Assembly: GCF_900088825.1 (NCBI RefSeq)
Contig: NZ_LT592171.1
Coordinates: forward strand, 646,009-710,008
Direction: 5' to 3'
DNA: 64,000 bases
Source of the DNA: Thiomonas delicata
GTDB lineage: Bacteria; Pseudomonadota; Gammaproteobacteria; Burkholderiales; Burkholderiaceae_C
Below are positions 51,952 through 60,500 of this stretch, piece after piece; position 1 is the first letter of the stretch, and every line of letters begins with the position of its first letter. A program made the position numbers and the translations under genes. Below the pieces are notes generated by a model. That model ran no database searches, was not told where the DNA came from, and was given only the letters and a program-made list of their open reading frames with translations.

Positions 51952-52830
51952 CTACGCCTGCGCGGTCGAGTTCGTTTTGCTATCCACTGGCAGCGCTCGG
52001 ACGTGGTCATGCAGCCGTACGATCGACAGCTCCGGGAAATGGAACCAGTCCTTCGGATCGAGGCGTACCCAGGTGCGAGTGTCCTTTCGGAAGTGCCACT
52101 TGGGAACCATCGTCCGTGCGAAATCCCGGCGCCACTGCCGCAGCACGGAGGGATGGCAATAGATCTCCAATGCCTGGAAGTTCTTCTCTGTGATCCCGGC
52201 GAGCGCCCCCCGGTAATACGCGCAAAACATGTCGATTTCCCGTGCGTTTTTGCGAGAAAACTCGACCTCGATCCAGAGCTTGCTGATTGTCCTATCGACG
52301 GGGAAGCTCTTGGAGCGCAGATGGATGATCGCATCCGGAATCTTGCTGGGGCGCTTGTCCGGTGGAGCCCGCTCGAGATCGTCCGCCAGGCGAAGGCTGT
52401 CGAGTTGCAGACCTTGGCGTCGAATCAGGGCCGTGACTTGGAACTGCACGTGCAGGTCATGCTCGAAGCGGACTTCGCGGATGCGGTGCTCCGGGCGGCT
52501 CGGCAATTCAAAGGAGTTGGTGAGACACATGGCGAGGTGGCCATGCGCGCTGCGGGCGATTTCGTCCCAGTGCCGCTGCAGCAGCGCCAGGCCATCCTTG
52601 CTGAGGGTGACGTAGTAGCGCACGGGCGAGAACGGGTTCCCGATCCGGTGCTCTACCAGCAGTTTCTGCTCGATGAGCTTGCGCACCAGGCCGTTGCCGC
52701 CGAGCAGGCGGTCGATGACCAGCGTGGCCGTCCAGCGGAAGCGTACGGTCCACAGCAGCGCAGTCAGGGATTTCTCCAGGTGGCGGGCGTGGGTGTTCAG
52801 GCGATGGTGTTGGCTTGGCAAGTTGCTCAT
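51952..52830 (-). CDS. Replication-relaxation-like protein (winged helix plus nuclease-like half)
   Basis: 292 residues. The N-terminal part (KSLTALLWTVRFRWTATLVIDRLLGGNGLVRKLIEQ) looks like the winged-helix module of replication-relaxation family proteins, found on plasmids and integrative elements. The C-terminal part has PDAIIHLRSK and KLWIEVEFSRKNARE, a pattern (PD...ExE.K) similar to PD-(D/E)xK nucleases, although catalysis is unproven. It is followed by the island small gene. Likely roles are mobilisation or replication of the element. No relaxase is seen within the window. Confidence 0.6.
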   Translation of the reverse strand: MSNLPSQHHRLNTHARHLEKSLTALLWTVRFRWTATLVIDRLLGGNGLVRKLIEQKLLVEHRIGNPFSPVRYYVTLSKDGLALLQRHWDEIARSAHGHLAMCLTNSFELPSRPEHRIREVRFEHDLHVQFQVTALIRRQGLQLDSLRLADDLERAPPDKRPSKIPDAIIHLRSKSFPVDRTISKLWIEVEFSRKNAREIDMFCAYYRGALAGITEKNFQALEIYCHPSVLRQWRRDFARTMVPKWHFRKDTRTWVRLDPKDWFHFPELSIVRLHDHVRALPVDSKTNSTAQA

Positions 52831-53420
52831 GGTGGAGCCTCCTTGCCACGTTCTAGGCTGCCGAAAAATTGGCCCGCGTGGAATTGACGCCGCTGGATCG
52901 CCCGCCTAGGCTCGAAGGCCAGAGGCCGATCCAGTGGCAGGGCTCGCGCCAATCCACTGGCGCAAAGGCACTTCGGGCCGCTGCGCGACCCTGCGCGGCA
53001 AGGAGCCGGCCGCACCCCTCTCGCGCCTGCCGGCGCTCGTCGCCTAGGGGCGAACGGGGTACTTGGCGGGCTGGACGCCCGCCATCCGGCTCCCTACCTT
53101 GCCTTCGCTCGCCTGGGGCTCGCTGCGCGCTGCAAATGCAGCTTGCGGGCCTCCGCGCTGGCGCGCGGGCAAAACGCTTCGCCGACTGCGCTCGGTCGTG
53201 CCTGGCGGCTCGCCCGAGCTGGCCCTGGACGGGTGCCTTGCGGCATCGCGAAGCGTTTTGCCCGCGCGCCCTCGCGGAGGCCGGGCTCCGCCCCCACGAA
53301 GGACCGCCGTCCTGGGGGACGGCTTGCTCCGCTAGCTACGGTCGACTGCCGTCTCCCTGCGCAAGTCTCCGCATCCTTCGTGGCCCCCCCGACCTGATCG
53401 CTGCCGCGCTCAGGCAGGTT
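52831..53420. other. 590-base structured non-coding stretch with long inverted repeats
   Basis: No convincing gene is seen. At its centre, a perfect 23-bp inverted repeat (53160-53182 and 53248-53270) flanks 65 bases, and outer arms GGCCTCCGCG (53148-53157) and CGCGGAGGCC (53273-53282) extend it. A smaller stem GCTGC-AAAT-GCAGC lies at about 53130-53143. It could be an origin or transfer site, or a structured RNA; the IS3 element abuts its right end. Confidence 0.5.
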
Positions 53421-53459
53421 TGAACCGCCCCGGGTTTCGTGGAGGCTAGTTGGTTTAAG

Positions 53460-54365
53460 TCATGCCGGAATGGCGTGTTGACTGGCTTGTTGGCGCCAGT
53501 AGTTTGCCTCAGCTTCTGCCGGAGGGATACCCCCAATCGGTTTGAGCAGTCGGGTGTGGTTGAACCAGTGCACCCATTGCAGGGTGGCCAGTTCGACGGC
53601 TTCCCTGGTTTTCCAGGGTCCGCGGCGGTGAATCAATTCGGCCTTATACAGCCCGTTGATGGTCTCGGCCAGGGCGTTGTCATAGGAGTCTCCTTTGCTG
53701 CCCACGGAGGGCTGGATGCCTGCCTGCGCCAAGCGTTCGGTGTACTTGACGCTGACGTATTGCACGCCTCTGTCCGAATGGTGGACCAAGGCATGGGCAG
53801 CGGGCCGACGCGCGTACAAAGCCTGCTCCAGCGCGTCCATCACGAAATCGGTCTGCATGGATGTGCTCACGCGCCAGCCCACGATGCGTCGGGCAAACAC
53901 GTCGATGACGAACGCCACGTACAGCCAGCCCTGCCAGGTGCTCACATAGGTGAAGTCCGACACCCAGAGCTGGTTGGGTCGCTCGGCTTTGAACACCCGG
54001 TTGACGTGGTCCTGCGGACACGGCGTGCAAGTGTCGGGGACCGTGGTTCGCACCTTCTTGCTCCGCCGCGCACCCTGCAGCCCCAGGCGTTTCATCAGCC
54101 GCTCGACCGTGCAGCGCGCCACCCGGTTGCCCTCGCGGTTCATCTGCAACCAAACCTTGTCAGCTCCATACACCTGCCAGTTGGCGTGCCACACACGCTG
54201 GATGTCGGCAGCCAGCGCATCGTCGCGCTGAGCACGGGCGCTGCGCAACTCGGGGTTGCGATGACGCGCGGCATGGCGCCAGTAACACGACGGGGCCATC
54301 TGCAGCACTTTGCAGATGGGCTCGACCCCGTGCATGGGGCGGTGCTGGTCGATGAATCGCTTCAA
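53460..54365 (-). CDS. IS3-family transposase OrfB (DDE catalytic part)
   Basis: 301 residues with an HTH_21-like part ([14 protein letters not shown]) and an rve integrase core. The DDE residues lie in [20 protein letters not shown] and [12 protein letters not shown]. It begins with TTG overlapping the orfA stop, and a run of T (TTTTTTC on the minus strand, complement of 54398-54404) near the orfA end could be the slippery site for the usual OrfAB fusion. Confidence 0.93.
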   Translation of the reverse strand: MKRFIDQHRPMHGVEPICKVLQMAPSCYWRHAARHRNPELRSARAQRDDALAADIQRVWHANWQVYGADKVWLQMNREGNRVARCTVERLMKRLGLQGARRSKKVRTTVPDTCTPCPQDHVNRVFKAERPNQLWVSDFTYVSTWQGWLYVAFVIDVFARRIVGWRVSTSMQTDFVMDALEQALYARRPAAHALVHHSDRGVQYVSVKYTERLAQAGIQPSVGSKGDSYDNALAETINGLYKAELIHRRGPWKTREAVELATLQWVHWFNHTRLLKPIGGIPPAEAEANYWRQQASQHAIPA

Positions 54366-54685
54366 CTCTTCAAACGGCGGTCGAGCTCCGCCTGGGCGAA
54401 AAAAGCACTCGCCGCTTTGAGGATGTCATTGGCCCGGCGCAATTCCTTGTTCTCGCGCTCGAGTTGTTTGAGGCGTTCACGCTCGCTGCTCGTCAGGCCG
54501 TCGCGCTGGCCTGTATCGACTTCCTCGCGCTTGACCCACTCCAGCAGCGTCTGTGGCACGCAGCCAATCTTGGGGGCCATGGATTCGACTGCGGCCCACA
54601 GCGAGGGGTACTCGCCTCGGTGCTCCTGCACCATGCGTACCGCGCGCTCGCGCACTTCGGGGGAAAACTTGTTCGTCTTGTTCAT
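54362..54685 (-). CDS. IS3-family OrfA (HTH DNA-binding part)
   Basis: 107 residues with an N-terminal HTH ([32 protein letters not shown] and [12 protein letters not shown]) and a leucine-zipper-like helix ([18 protein letters not shown]). It is the standard OrfA of IS3 elements and gives OrfAB after frameshifting. Confidence 0.93.
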   Translation of the reverse strand: MNKTNKFSPEVRERAVRMVQEHRGEYPSLWAAVESMAPKIGCVPQTLLEWVKREEVDTGQRDGLTSSERERLKQLERENKELRRANDILKAASAFFAQAELDRRLKS

Positions 54686-54738
54686 GGCTCCATCTTCTCA
54701 AAGGTTGGAGCCTCCTCAAAACCCGGGGCGGTTCAGTT

Positions 54739-55062
54739 CGTGCTGGATGGGCGAATTTTCTCTTGCCGGAGCTGTGTGCCCAGCTATGACATGACGGCGA
54801 TGCTAAGCGGTTGTCGTCGACGCTAGCCCACGAACAAGAAGGGCTGCTAAATTGAGGTATCGCGAACTAAATGATATGGTTGGTTGCCACCGTTCAACGA
54901 ATCGGTCCCAGATTGCAAAATGGCGAGATTAGATGGAAAGATGCATCGCGCAACGATAATGGTTGTGGGCAAAAAAGTTCACCTTCACTTGGGCGTCTTC
55001 TAGAGCTATGCTGCAGGTTCTTTCGAGCTCGCGTCACAAAATTCGAATTAGTTGAGGACAAA
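54739..55062 (+). promoter_or_regulatory. AT-rich leader with probable promoter of the ATPase-HEPN cassette
   Basis: A 324-base stretch without a convincing gene where base composition falls sharply. TTGAGG at 54852-54857 and TATGGT at 54875-54880, 17 bases apart, form a plausible sigma-70 promoter about 180 bases before the ATPase start. Confidence 0.4.
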
Positions 55063-56097
55063 ATGCCAAGAATCATTTCCCTATTTAACCATAAGGGTGG
55101 TGTGTCTAAGACAACCACGACATTTAATCTTGGCTGGGCTCTGGCAGACCGAGGTCATCGCGTTTTGCTAATTGACGCCGATCCTCAGTGTAATCTAACG
55201 GGCATGATATTGTCCTTCAGCGGCTTCAAGGATTTCGCAAAATTCTACAAAAAACATCCTCGAGCCAATATTTATGAGGCAATTAAGCCAGCGTTCGCGG
55301 GGAGTCCTGAAAAACTGAAGCCGGCACCAATTACTGCGAGTCAGCGGGATAATTTGATGCTGTTAGCTGGGCACCTGGATGTGGCATTGTTCGAGCCCGA
55401 ATTATCTATGGCGCATCGATTGACCGCTGCAATGCCTGTGCTTCAGAATTTGCCTGGTGCTTTTGGGCACCTCATACGCGCCACGGCCGTTGAGAATGGG
55501 TGTGATATTGTTCTGATCGATATGAGTCCAAGTATCGGGGCGCTAAATCAAAATTTGCTGATGCAGAGCGATTTTTTTATTCTTCCAACGAGCCCTGACT
55601 ACTTCTGCCTGCTCGCAATTGATTCGCTCGCCAAAACTCTACCCAGATGGGCGCAAACGGCTTCAGAGTTGCGATCCCAGCAGGAGGGGAGGTCATATTT
55701 GATTCCCGAGCACAACCCTAAGTTTATCGGCCTCATTTCACAGAAATACAGACCAAGGTTAGGAAAGCCTGCGGCGGCCTTTCAAGAATGGATCGATCAG
55801 ATTGTTGAGCGCGTGGATGAGGTTTTGATCCCTGCGTTAGAGAAACATGCAATGGCATTGAGTCGATCTCAGTTGAAGAAGGTAATAAAAGCCTCGCCGC
55901 ATCTCGAGCTGGCTCAAATATCCGATTTTAATAGTTTAATCGCCCGTTCTCAAGAGTGCGCCACGGCGGTCTTTGCGCTTACAGAGGAACAGTTGAAGGC
56001 GCAAGGTTCGGTATTGGAAAGTTTTGTTGATAGCAGGGATAGATTTCAGGAGACATTTGTGGAATTGGCTGAGCGGGTTGACGTCCTTACCGCGTAA
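55063..56097 (+). CDS. ParA/MinD-type ATPase of a two-gene accessory cassette
   Basis: 344 residues. The deviant Walker A is HKGGVSKTTTTFNLG near residue 10, with Ser in place of the common Gly (KGGVGKTT). Switch I follows in LIDADPQCNLTGM, and switch II in VLIDMSPSIGALNQNLL near residue 165. The C-terminal 120 residues lack a match I recognise. There is no ParB gene beside it; instead a HEPN-like protein gene follows after 14 bases. Base composition and codon use are clearly AT-richer than the surroundings. ATG 55063 follows GTTGAGGACAAA. It may be a sensor or activator ATPase of a defence module rather than a partition protein. Confidence 0.78.
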   Translation: MPRIISLFNHKGGVSKTTTTFNLGWALADRGHRVLLIDADPQCNLTGMILSFSGFKDFAKFYKKHPRANIYEAIKPAFAGSPEKLKPAPITASQRDNLMLLAGHLDVALFEPELSMAHRLTAAMPVLQNLPGAFGHLIRATAVENGCDIVLIDMSPSIGALNQNLLMQSDFFILPTSPDYFCLLAIDSLAKTLPRWAQTASELRSQQEGRSYLIPEHNPKFIGLISQKYRPRLGKPAAAFQEWIDQIVERVDEVLIPALEKHAMALSRSQLKKVIKASPHLELAQISDFNSLIARSQECATAVFALTEEQLKAQGSVLESFVDSRDRFQETFVELAERVDVLTA

Positions 56098-56111
56098 CGG
56101 TTGGCGGGAAC

Positions 56112-57047
56112 GTGACAAGCTTGCAGAAATTTCGTGTCACTGGCCATGTGGTTTGGCCGGTGCGGCCAAATGTTGATAAGACGGAAAGGGTCGTTGAAGT
56201 CGGCGAATCTCGATTTATTGTCTCTCTCGAGTTTCCATCCGTATATTTTGTAGATAAAGAGCTAAAATTAGCGAATTCGAACTGGTGTCAGCTATCTGTT
56301 TCGTGGCGGCAGCCATTTTCTGGTACGCGCAATGCAGCTCGAAAGTGGGCTTCAAGCAAAGATGGCTCGAAGGTGTTGATCGAGAAGATTGAGCGGGCGC
56401 AACACGCTTACGTTGATGTGCTTAAGAGTGAATTTCATGAAAATTATGACGTTCATTGTATTCGACATTTTGGCCCATTGGATTGGCCTTATGTTTGTGT
56501 GCAATTCGCAGGGGCTTTAGTCTTTAAAAGAATTGGTTCCTCGCTTGGCGCGCATTTTCGCTCATTGCGGTCCTCGCTTGACTCGCTTCCGGATGTTTGT
56601 CGACGTATTTCCTTCGAGCAAAGAACTTTACAGCGTGCGATCGACCTTGCGCAGTGCGGTTATCCGACGGAAAGCGTGCTCTTAGCTGCCGCAGTTCTGG
56701 ACGCCTTTGTGCAGAAATTTTTGCGCGCCTTAATGGCGCTGCGTTTCATTGAGGAGGAGTCGGCGGAACAGTTGCTTCGCAATGTAATGACTAAGCGCAT
56801 GGCGACGTATCTTGATGCGGTATTGAAATTGGCCTCGGGCCATTCCTTGGCCGAAGATGAGCCAGGTCTTTTTGAGAGGCTGCTCAAGGTAAACAAACAA
56901 AGAAATGATGCGATTCATAATGGAAGGGAGTTGGCTCGTGCGGATGCGTATGAGGCGTGCGATATGGTGCATAAGGTGGCCATGTATTTGAGCCTCGTTA
57001 ATGCGGATGTTGCTCCTCAATTGAGGGCGCCGAAATTTTTTACGTAG
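56112..57047 (+). CDS. Protein of unknown function with C-terminal HEPN-like motif
   Basis: 311 residues, start GTG 56112 with GGCGGGA upstream. The N-terminal 150 residues are beta-rich and unfamiliar (VVWPVRPN, SVSWRQPFSG). The C-terminal half is helical and contains KQRNDAIHNGRELARADAYEA near residue 258, fitting the RN-x3-H (R-x4-H) motif of HEPN RNases or nucleotide-binding HEPN domains. It is low-GC like the ATPase before it and probably co-transcribed with it. An RNA-cutting effector controlled by the ATPase is a reasonable inference; a structural HEPN without activity is the main alternative. Confidence 0.68.
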   Translation: MTSLQKFRVTGHVVWPVRPNVDKTERVVEVGESRFIVSLEFPSVYFVDKELKLANSNWCQLSVSWRQPFSGTRNAARKWASSKDGSKVLIEKIERAQHAYVDVLKSEFHENYDVHCIRHFGPLDWPYVCVQFAGALVFKRIGSSLGAHFRSLRSSLDSLPDVCRRISFEQRTLQRAIDLAQCGYPTESVLLAAAVLDAFVQKFLRALMALRFIEEESAEQLLRNVMTKRMATYLDAVLKLASGHSLAEDEPGLFERLLKVNKQRNDAIHNGRELARADAYEACDMVHKVAMYLSLVNADVAPQLRAPKFFT

Positions 57048-57656
57048 AAATGATGCTCGGATTGAGCCGAAGACCGTCGAGGCCGAGCTAGTTTCCCTTT
57101 TGGGTGCTTGGCGCGGCGCTGTTCTTGCGGTTCGGTAGTTGAGTCGTGATCGGCGAAGCGGCACGCGGGGCCGCCCATTGTGGTGGAGTTCCAGAGGCGT
57201 TGCACTTCCATAGGGGTACGATCCTCAGATGATCCGACCACTCAAAGCCTTCTTCTTGGGCTTCAGGCGAGGGATGCGGGAGGCGCCGAAGGGGTTCTTC
57301 GCGCACCTTTGCTGGCTAGTTCGGCCGCCCCGTTCCTGACTTCCTGCAGCCACGGTGCTAACCGCCGACACTGCAAGGGATCGCGAACTATTCGTCCAGA
57401 TGCTGTTCGTCCACGCCGACAGACTTCATCGAGTGCACTGAGTGGGAGTGGGGCGCGGGCCGGAGGTGCCTATCGCGCCTAGGGTTCCAGCGCGAGGTGC
57501 CAGTTCGCACCTTCGTTCCGCCCCGCACCCGACGGGGGCGCTGCAGTTGATGGAGTCCGGCGCAGTCTTTTTCGGGGTTCGCTCCGAGGTGGCTTCAATG
57601 GCAGGGCTACCTGCCAGTTCGCGCTTCGCGCTAAGTCGTGGTGAGAGCGTGGAAAT
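57048..57656. other. About 600 bases without a convincing gene at the island end
   Basis: Base composition returns to high GC. Short frames here are interrupted and unlike known proteins. Nothing further could be supported. Confidence 0.5.
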
Positions 57657-57667
57657 CTAGGGGACGC
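57657..57667 (+). other. Candidate right attachment core (attR)
   Basis: CTAGGGGACGC repeats the 3' end of tRNA-Glu exactly and in the same orientation; AAG follows here and CAAG follows in the tRNA copy. If real, it closes a 7.8-kb element. Confidence 0.45.
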
Positions 57668-57732
57668 AAGACTGGTAGTTGCAGTTCTTCTACCTTCCTG
57701 GCATCGATACAAAGCTCAATCTGAAGAAAAAC

Positions 57733-57761
57733 AAATGGCCGCTTCGCGCGGCCATTTTTTT
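57733..57761 (+). terminator. Rho-independent terminator without an upstream gene
   Basis: A 10-bp stem AAATGGCCGC/GCGGCCATTT (57733-57742, 57748-57757) runs into T at 57756-57761. No plus-strand gene precedes it, so it is probably the old tRNA-Glu terminator displaced by the island. Confidence 0.7.
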
Positions 57762-57834
57762 GCGGTCCACCCGTACGGGCGCAGGGGCATGAATGCTTGC
57801 GTTGAGGCGTTGCAAAAACGCCTGAACATGCTAC

Positions 57835-57861
57835 TGGTGCCGGTGAAAGGAATCGAAGAGC
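57835..57861 (-). other. tRNA 3'-end-like fragment
   Basis: On the minus strand, GCTCTTCGATTCCTTTCACC followed by GGCACCA looks like a T-arm, acceptor strand and CCA of a tRNA (tRNA-Thr type), with no 5' part. It may be an attachment-site scar. Confidence 0.35.
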
Positions 57862-57987
57862 TAGTATTTATGCTGCTTCCAGGCGGTTTGGTGCAAATTT
57901 TGGTGCAATTTTTCAAGGATAGGAACGCGAACTCAGCCGTGAACAATGCGATGAAGGGTCAAGTCTATCGCTGGAACAAACGCTGCA

Positions 57988-58314
57988 TCAGCGTGCGGAC
58001 CTTGGGCGGCCACCCTTGGACGTTGGCGTGCCCTCGCGATGGTTGGTTGCCCATTGGATCACTTCTGCAGCGCTCCAGCGTGGCGTGCCACGAACTCCGG
58101 CTACCGTCGGCAAACGGATCGTTTTGGGAAAGCCAGGCATCAACGCGTAGCGCTCGGACACCTGACGGGGCCCAACCTTGAGGTATGCGGCGATCTCCTT
58201 GGCGCTCCATAGTTCAATGTCAATGGGGACTGGACGTGCAATGCGCAGTGCAATCGCGCTGGCAAGCGCGTCAAGATCGACATTCAAGTCTGGCAATTTG
58301 GCTTCTGCATGCAT
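57988..58314 (-). CDS. AlpA/excisionase-like helix-turn-helix protein
   Basis: 108 residues. The central part LWSAKEIAAYLKVGPRQVSERYALMPGFPKTIRL is a MerR-like HTH of the AlpA/prophage excisionase type, and WSAAEVIQWA completes it. ATG 58314 is preferred because AAGGAG lies 8 bases upstream; ATG 58335 is upstream of that site. Such proteins regulate integrases of prophages and islands. No tyrosine integrase gene remains next to it in the window. Confidence 0.72.
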   Translation of the reverse strand: MHAEAKLPDLNVDLDALASAIALRIARPVPIDIELWSAKEIAAYLKVGPRQVSERYALMPGFPKTIRLPTVAGVRGTPRWSAAEVIQWATNHREGTPTSKGGRPRSAR

Positions 58315-58388
58315 GGGGCATCTCCTTGCGTCCATTTCACGTCATGCATCCTGAGTTGCAACTTCGAAAAACATGAAGATTGCTCCCA

Positions 58389-58952
58389 TCATTTGGGGAC
58401 GGATAAAGGGGTTTCTTGGTCAAGCCTAGGCAGGCCCGTCATGGCCGTGCCGCGAATGATCTCGGGAATCGTCCATGCGTAAGCGAAGACGAAGGGTAGG
58501 GCGACGAACCACCCAGCCACTTAACGTCGAAAACGTCGCGCGAAGGCCCCGAACAACACACCCGTGAGCGCGTGGTAGCTCGCCAGATAGACCAGCAGCA
58601 GATACTCGGGCGCCGCGGACAACTGCGGCCATTCCCGCGCGATGCTGGATGGAAACCAGGACAGCCCCGCGAAAAACTCGCCAAGCCCGAAGCACAGTCC
58701 GATCCACGCCGCGAAGACCGAGCGGAATGCGCGGCCTTCGCGCCAGGACGCCATGACAAGCAGCACGAAGAACCCGCCGACCGCAAGGCATGCCGGGTAG
58801 CCCAGTTCGTCGTGGCCGAACGACAGTCCAAGGCCCGCGCCCAGGACGGCGGCCGTGATCCCTTGCGCCAGCGATCCGACTACCGCAAGACGGTGGCTTT
58901 TTGCCTGCCCGCAGGCTGTGTCGGTCTCTGGAGTGACTTCTGGATCAGGCAC
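58389..58952 (-). pseudogene. Lnt-like membrane protein, N-terminal domain with in-frame stop
   Basis: The frame starts at GTG 58952 and encodes about 143 residues with several hydrophobic helices, including LCFGLGEFFAGLSWFPSSI, which resembles the membrane part of apolipoprotein N-acyltransferase (Lnt). A TAA at 58521-58523 interrupts it. The same frame continues for 44 codons (GWFVALPFVFAYAWTIPEII, RGTAMTGL) that again resemble Lnt, then stops at 58389. The nitrilase domain is missing. It is a decayed, truncated copy; restart at the GTG directly after the stop cannot be excluded. Confidence 0.6.
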
Positions 58953-59253
58953 GTGAGCAGCCCTAGGAAAAGCGTGACCGTTGCGTCAAACCCGGACCGC
59001 TCGTTTTTGGGTCTTCCGCAAGATCAACAACTTACGTGGCACCGAAGCGTTTGGGCGCCCAATTTTTGGCTGCATCAAACGCCATGAGCCTCGACGATTG
59101 TCGAGGCGCCACTGACGCCGGACGTTGCGAAACAAGCCGGGTTTTGCTCGTTTTCGGCGACCATCGTCTCGCGTGAAGACGGATGATTCAGAAGACCACT
59201 TCCGCGCCTGCGTGGAGGTGAAAGGTTTCTCAACTCCGCCAGAAGGCGAAATC
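58953..59253. other. Gap of about 300 bases, nothing recognised
   Basis: No gene, terminator or repeat could be supported here apart from the leader of the following small gene. Confidence 0.4.
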
Positions 59254-59622
59254 ATGTCGATGAGTCAAACAGAGATCGCGCTCAAGCGCGAAATCGAAGC
59301 AGGCTTCCGAGTCATCGAGCAATACGGTTACACGGACAACCGGGTGATCAGCATCGACCTGGCCATCGTGAGGACAGCCGAGGTTTGTGTCGTCCGCAAT
59401 GGCGGCCATCCCGAAGACCGGCGGCAAGGCTGGGATTTGATGGAAATCGAGTCTCGGGAGCAAGCCGATCTGGATTTTGCGGTCGAACGCGCCCAGGCCA
59501 AATTCTGGAAACTGCGTTCATGCGAGAACGGCAGGGCGCTGCTTTACAAACCGTCCTGCGCAAAGGAAGCCTGGGACGAAGATGGCGAAGCGGCATTTGC
59601 TTCGCTGATCGAGGGTTTATGA
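59254..59622 (+). CDS. Hypothetical acidic protein
   Basis: 122 residues beginning MSMSQTEIALKREIEAGF; acidic C-terminus (KEAWDEDGEAAFASLIEGL). No signal peptide, membrane segment or known motif was found. GAAGGCGAAATC precedes the ATG; ATG 59260 is an alternative. It is followed by a coiled-coil membrane protein on the same strand. Confidence 0.5.
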   Translation: MSMSQTEIALKREIEAGFRVIEQYGYTDNRVISIDLAIVRTAEVCVVRNGGHPEDRRQGWDLMEIESREQADLDFAVERAQAKFWKLRSCENGRALLYKPSCAKEAWDEDGEAAFASLIEGL

Positions 59623-59732
59623 ACCTCGGGGGATTGGCTGCAAAGCCTTACCCAATGCGACCAAGCGGGGCCCATTGGGTAGAGTTTTGAGCGTCCATCA
59701 TCAACACCGCCGCGAGCGGGAAGGGACGTAGA

Positions 59733-60176
59733 ATGAACACGATGAACTTGGCCATGGAAATTTTCGAGGCCATCGAGGGCCAGGTCGGGCACGACCAGGC
59801 GCTGAGGGTGGCGAAATCCGTCGATGCGGCGGTGGTTCGCATCGAAGAGAAGGCGCGCGAGCATTCGCTTGCGCGCAAGGTCGAAATCAAGGATGAGTTG
59901 AAGCAGGAGTTGCGGGATGAACTGTCCACCAAGGTGGATCTCGCCAACACCCGTTCGGAACTCAAGCAGGACATCGCCAATCTCCGCGCCGAGTTGAAGC
60001 AAGACATCGCCGACCTTCGCGCCGAGTTGAAGCAGGACATCGCAAACATTAGATCCGAACTCAAGGATCTGAAGTTGCGCACAACGGTTCAATTTCTCAT
60101 CACGATCTTCGTGATCGTGATGATGAACCAGAACGCGCTTGCGCTGCTCGGCAAGCTGCTTGGGCTTGTGAAATAG
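59733..60176 (+). CDS. Coiled-coil membrane protein (DUF1640/CCDC90-like)
   Basis: 147 residues. A long helix from about residue 30 to 115 carries 11-residue repeats (ELKQDIANLRA, ELKQDIADLRA, ELKQDIANIRS), encoded by near-identical 33-base direct repeats at about 59960-60060. A single C-terminal membrane helix (VQFLITIFVIVMMN) follows. The layout matches small bacterial CCDC90/DUF1640-type proteins. AAGGGA precedes the ATG by 6 bases. Role unknown. Confidence 0.75.
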   Translation: MNTMNLAMEIFEAIEGQVGHDQALRVAKSVDAAVVRIEEKAREHSLARKVEIKDELKQELRDELSTKVDLANTRSELKQDIANLRAELKQDIADLRAELKQDIANIRSELKDLKLRTTVQFLITIFVIVMMNQNALALLGKLLGLVK

Positions 60177-60321
60177 CCACATGATCGTCTTGTGGGTTAT
60201 GCGATTACTACCACGCGTAGCGCATATCCCCTGCATAGCTGAGCGTCGACATCTTGCTCGGCATGATGACCTTGTTTTCAGGTGCATTGAGCGCCTTGCA
60301 AGGTGATCTGTCACCGGGTCA

Positions 60322-60500
60322 TTGCGACTGGACAACCTGGAAAACAACTATGGAGAGGAATGCGCTCTCGACATCCTCGGCTCGCAGCGTCAAATCCGCA
60401 GTCCTGCGCATCCTGAAGAGTGCAACTACGTGCGCGTGGTTGTTGATGGCCTCGAAATTGCCTATTGGTGCGATGACGAGTGGCGTGACGACCCTGCGAT
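60322..60500 (+). pseudogene. Fragment of a small hypothetical gene, 3' end lost
   Basis: About 57 codons encode RLDNLENNYGEECALDILGSQ and EIAYWCDDEWRDDPA, which look like the start of a small conserved hypothetical protein. After DDPA the frame loses sense and the DUF4160 fragment begins in another frame, which points to a deletion join near 60500. Confidence 0.45.

Larger units (their letters stand above)
53421..54735 (-). mobile_element. Complete IS3-family insertion sequence
   Basis: 1315 bp bounded by 27-bp terminal inverted repeats (53421-53447 and 54709-54735) that match at 25 of 27 bases and begin TGAACCGCCCCGGGTTT. A 3-bp direct repeat GTT flanks it (53418-53420 and 54736-54738), consistent with IS3 transposition. 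It carries orfA and orfB on the minus strand and both look intact. Confidence 0.93.

Noticed and set aside
53040-53420. Several short frames in the structured island segment
   Set aside because: They follow the inverted repeats and GC bias and have no ribosome site or protein-like pattern.
55063-56097. Simple plasmid partition ParA
   Set aside because: No ParB or centromere is adjacent and a HEPN-like gene follows directly, so the partition label would be misleading.
57735-58181. A 148-codon plus-strand frame
   Set aside because: It overlaps the terminator, the tRNA-like scar and the AlpA-like gene on the other strand and lacks a ribosome site.
59960-60060. Regular direct repeats that might be a CRISPR array
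   Set aside because: Units are contiguous, 33 bases, in frame, and encode an 11-residue coiled-coil repeat; there are no spacers or cas genes.
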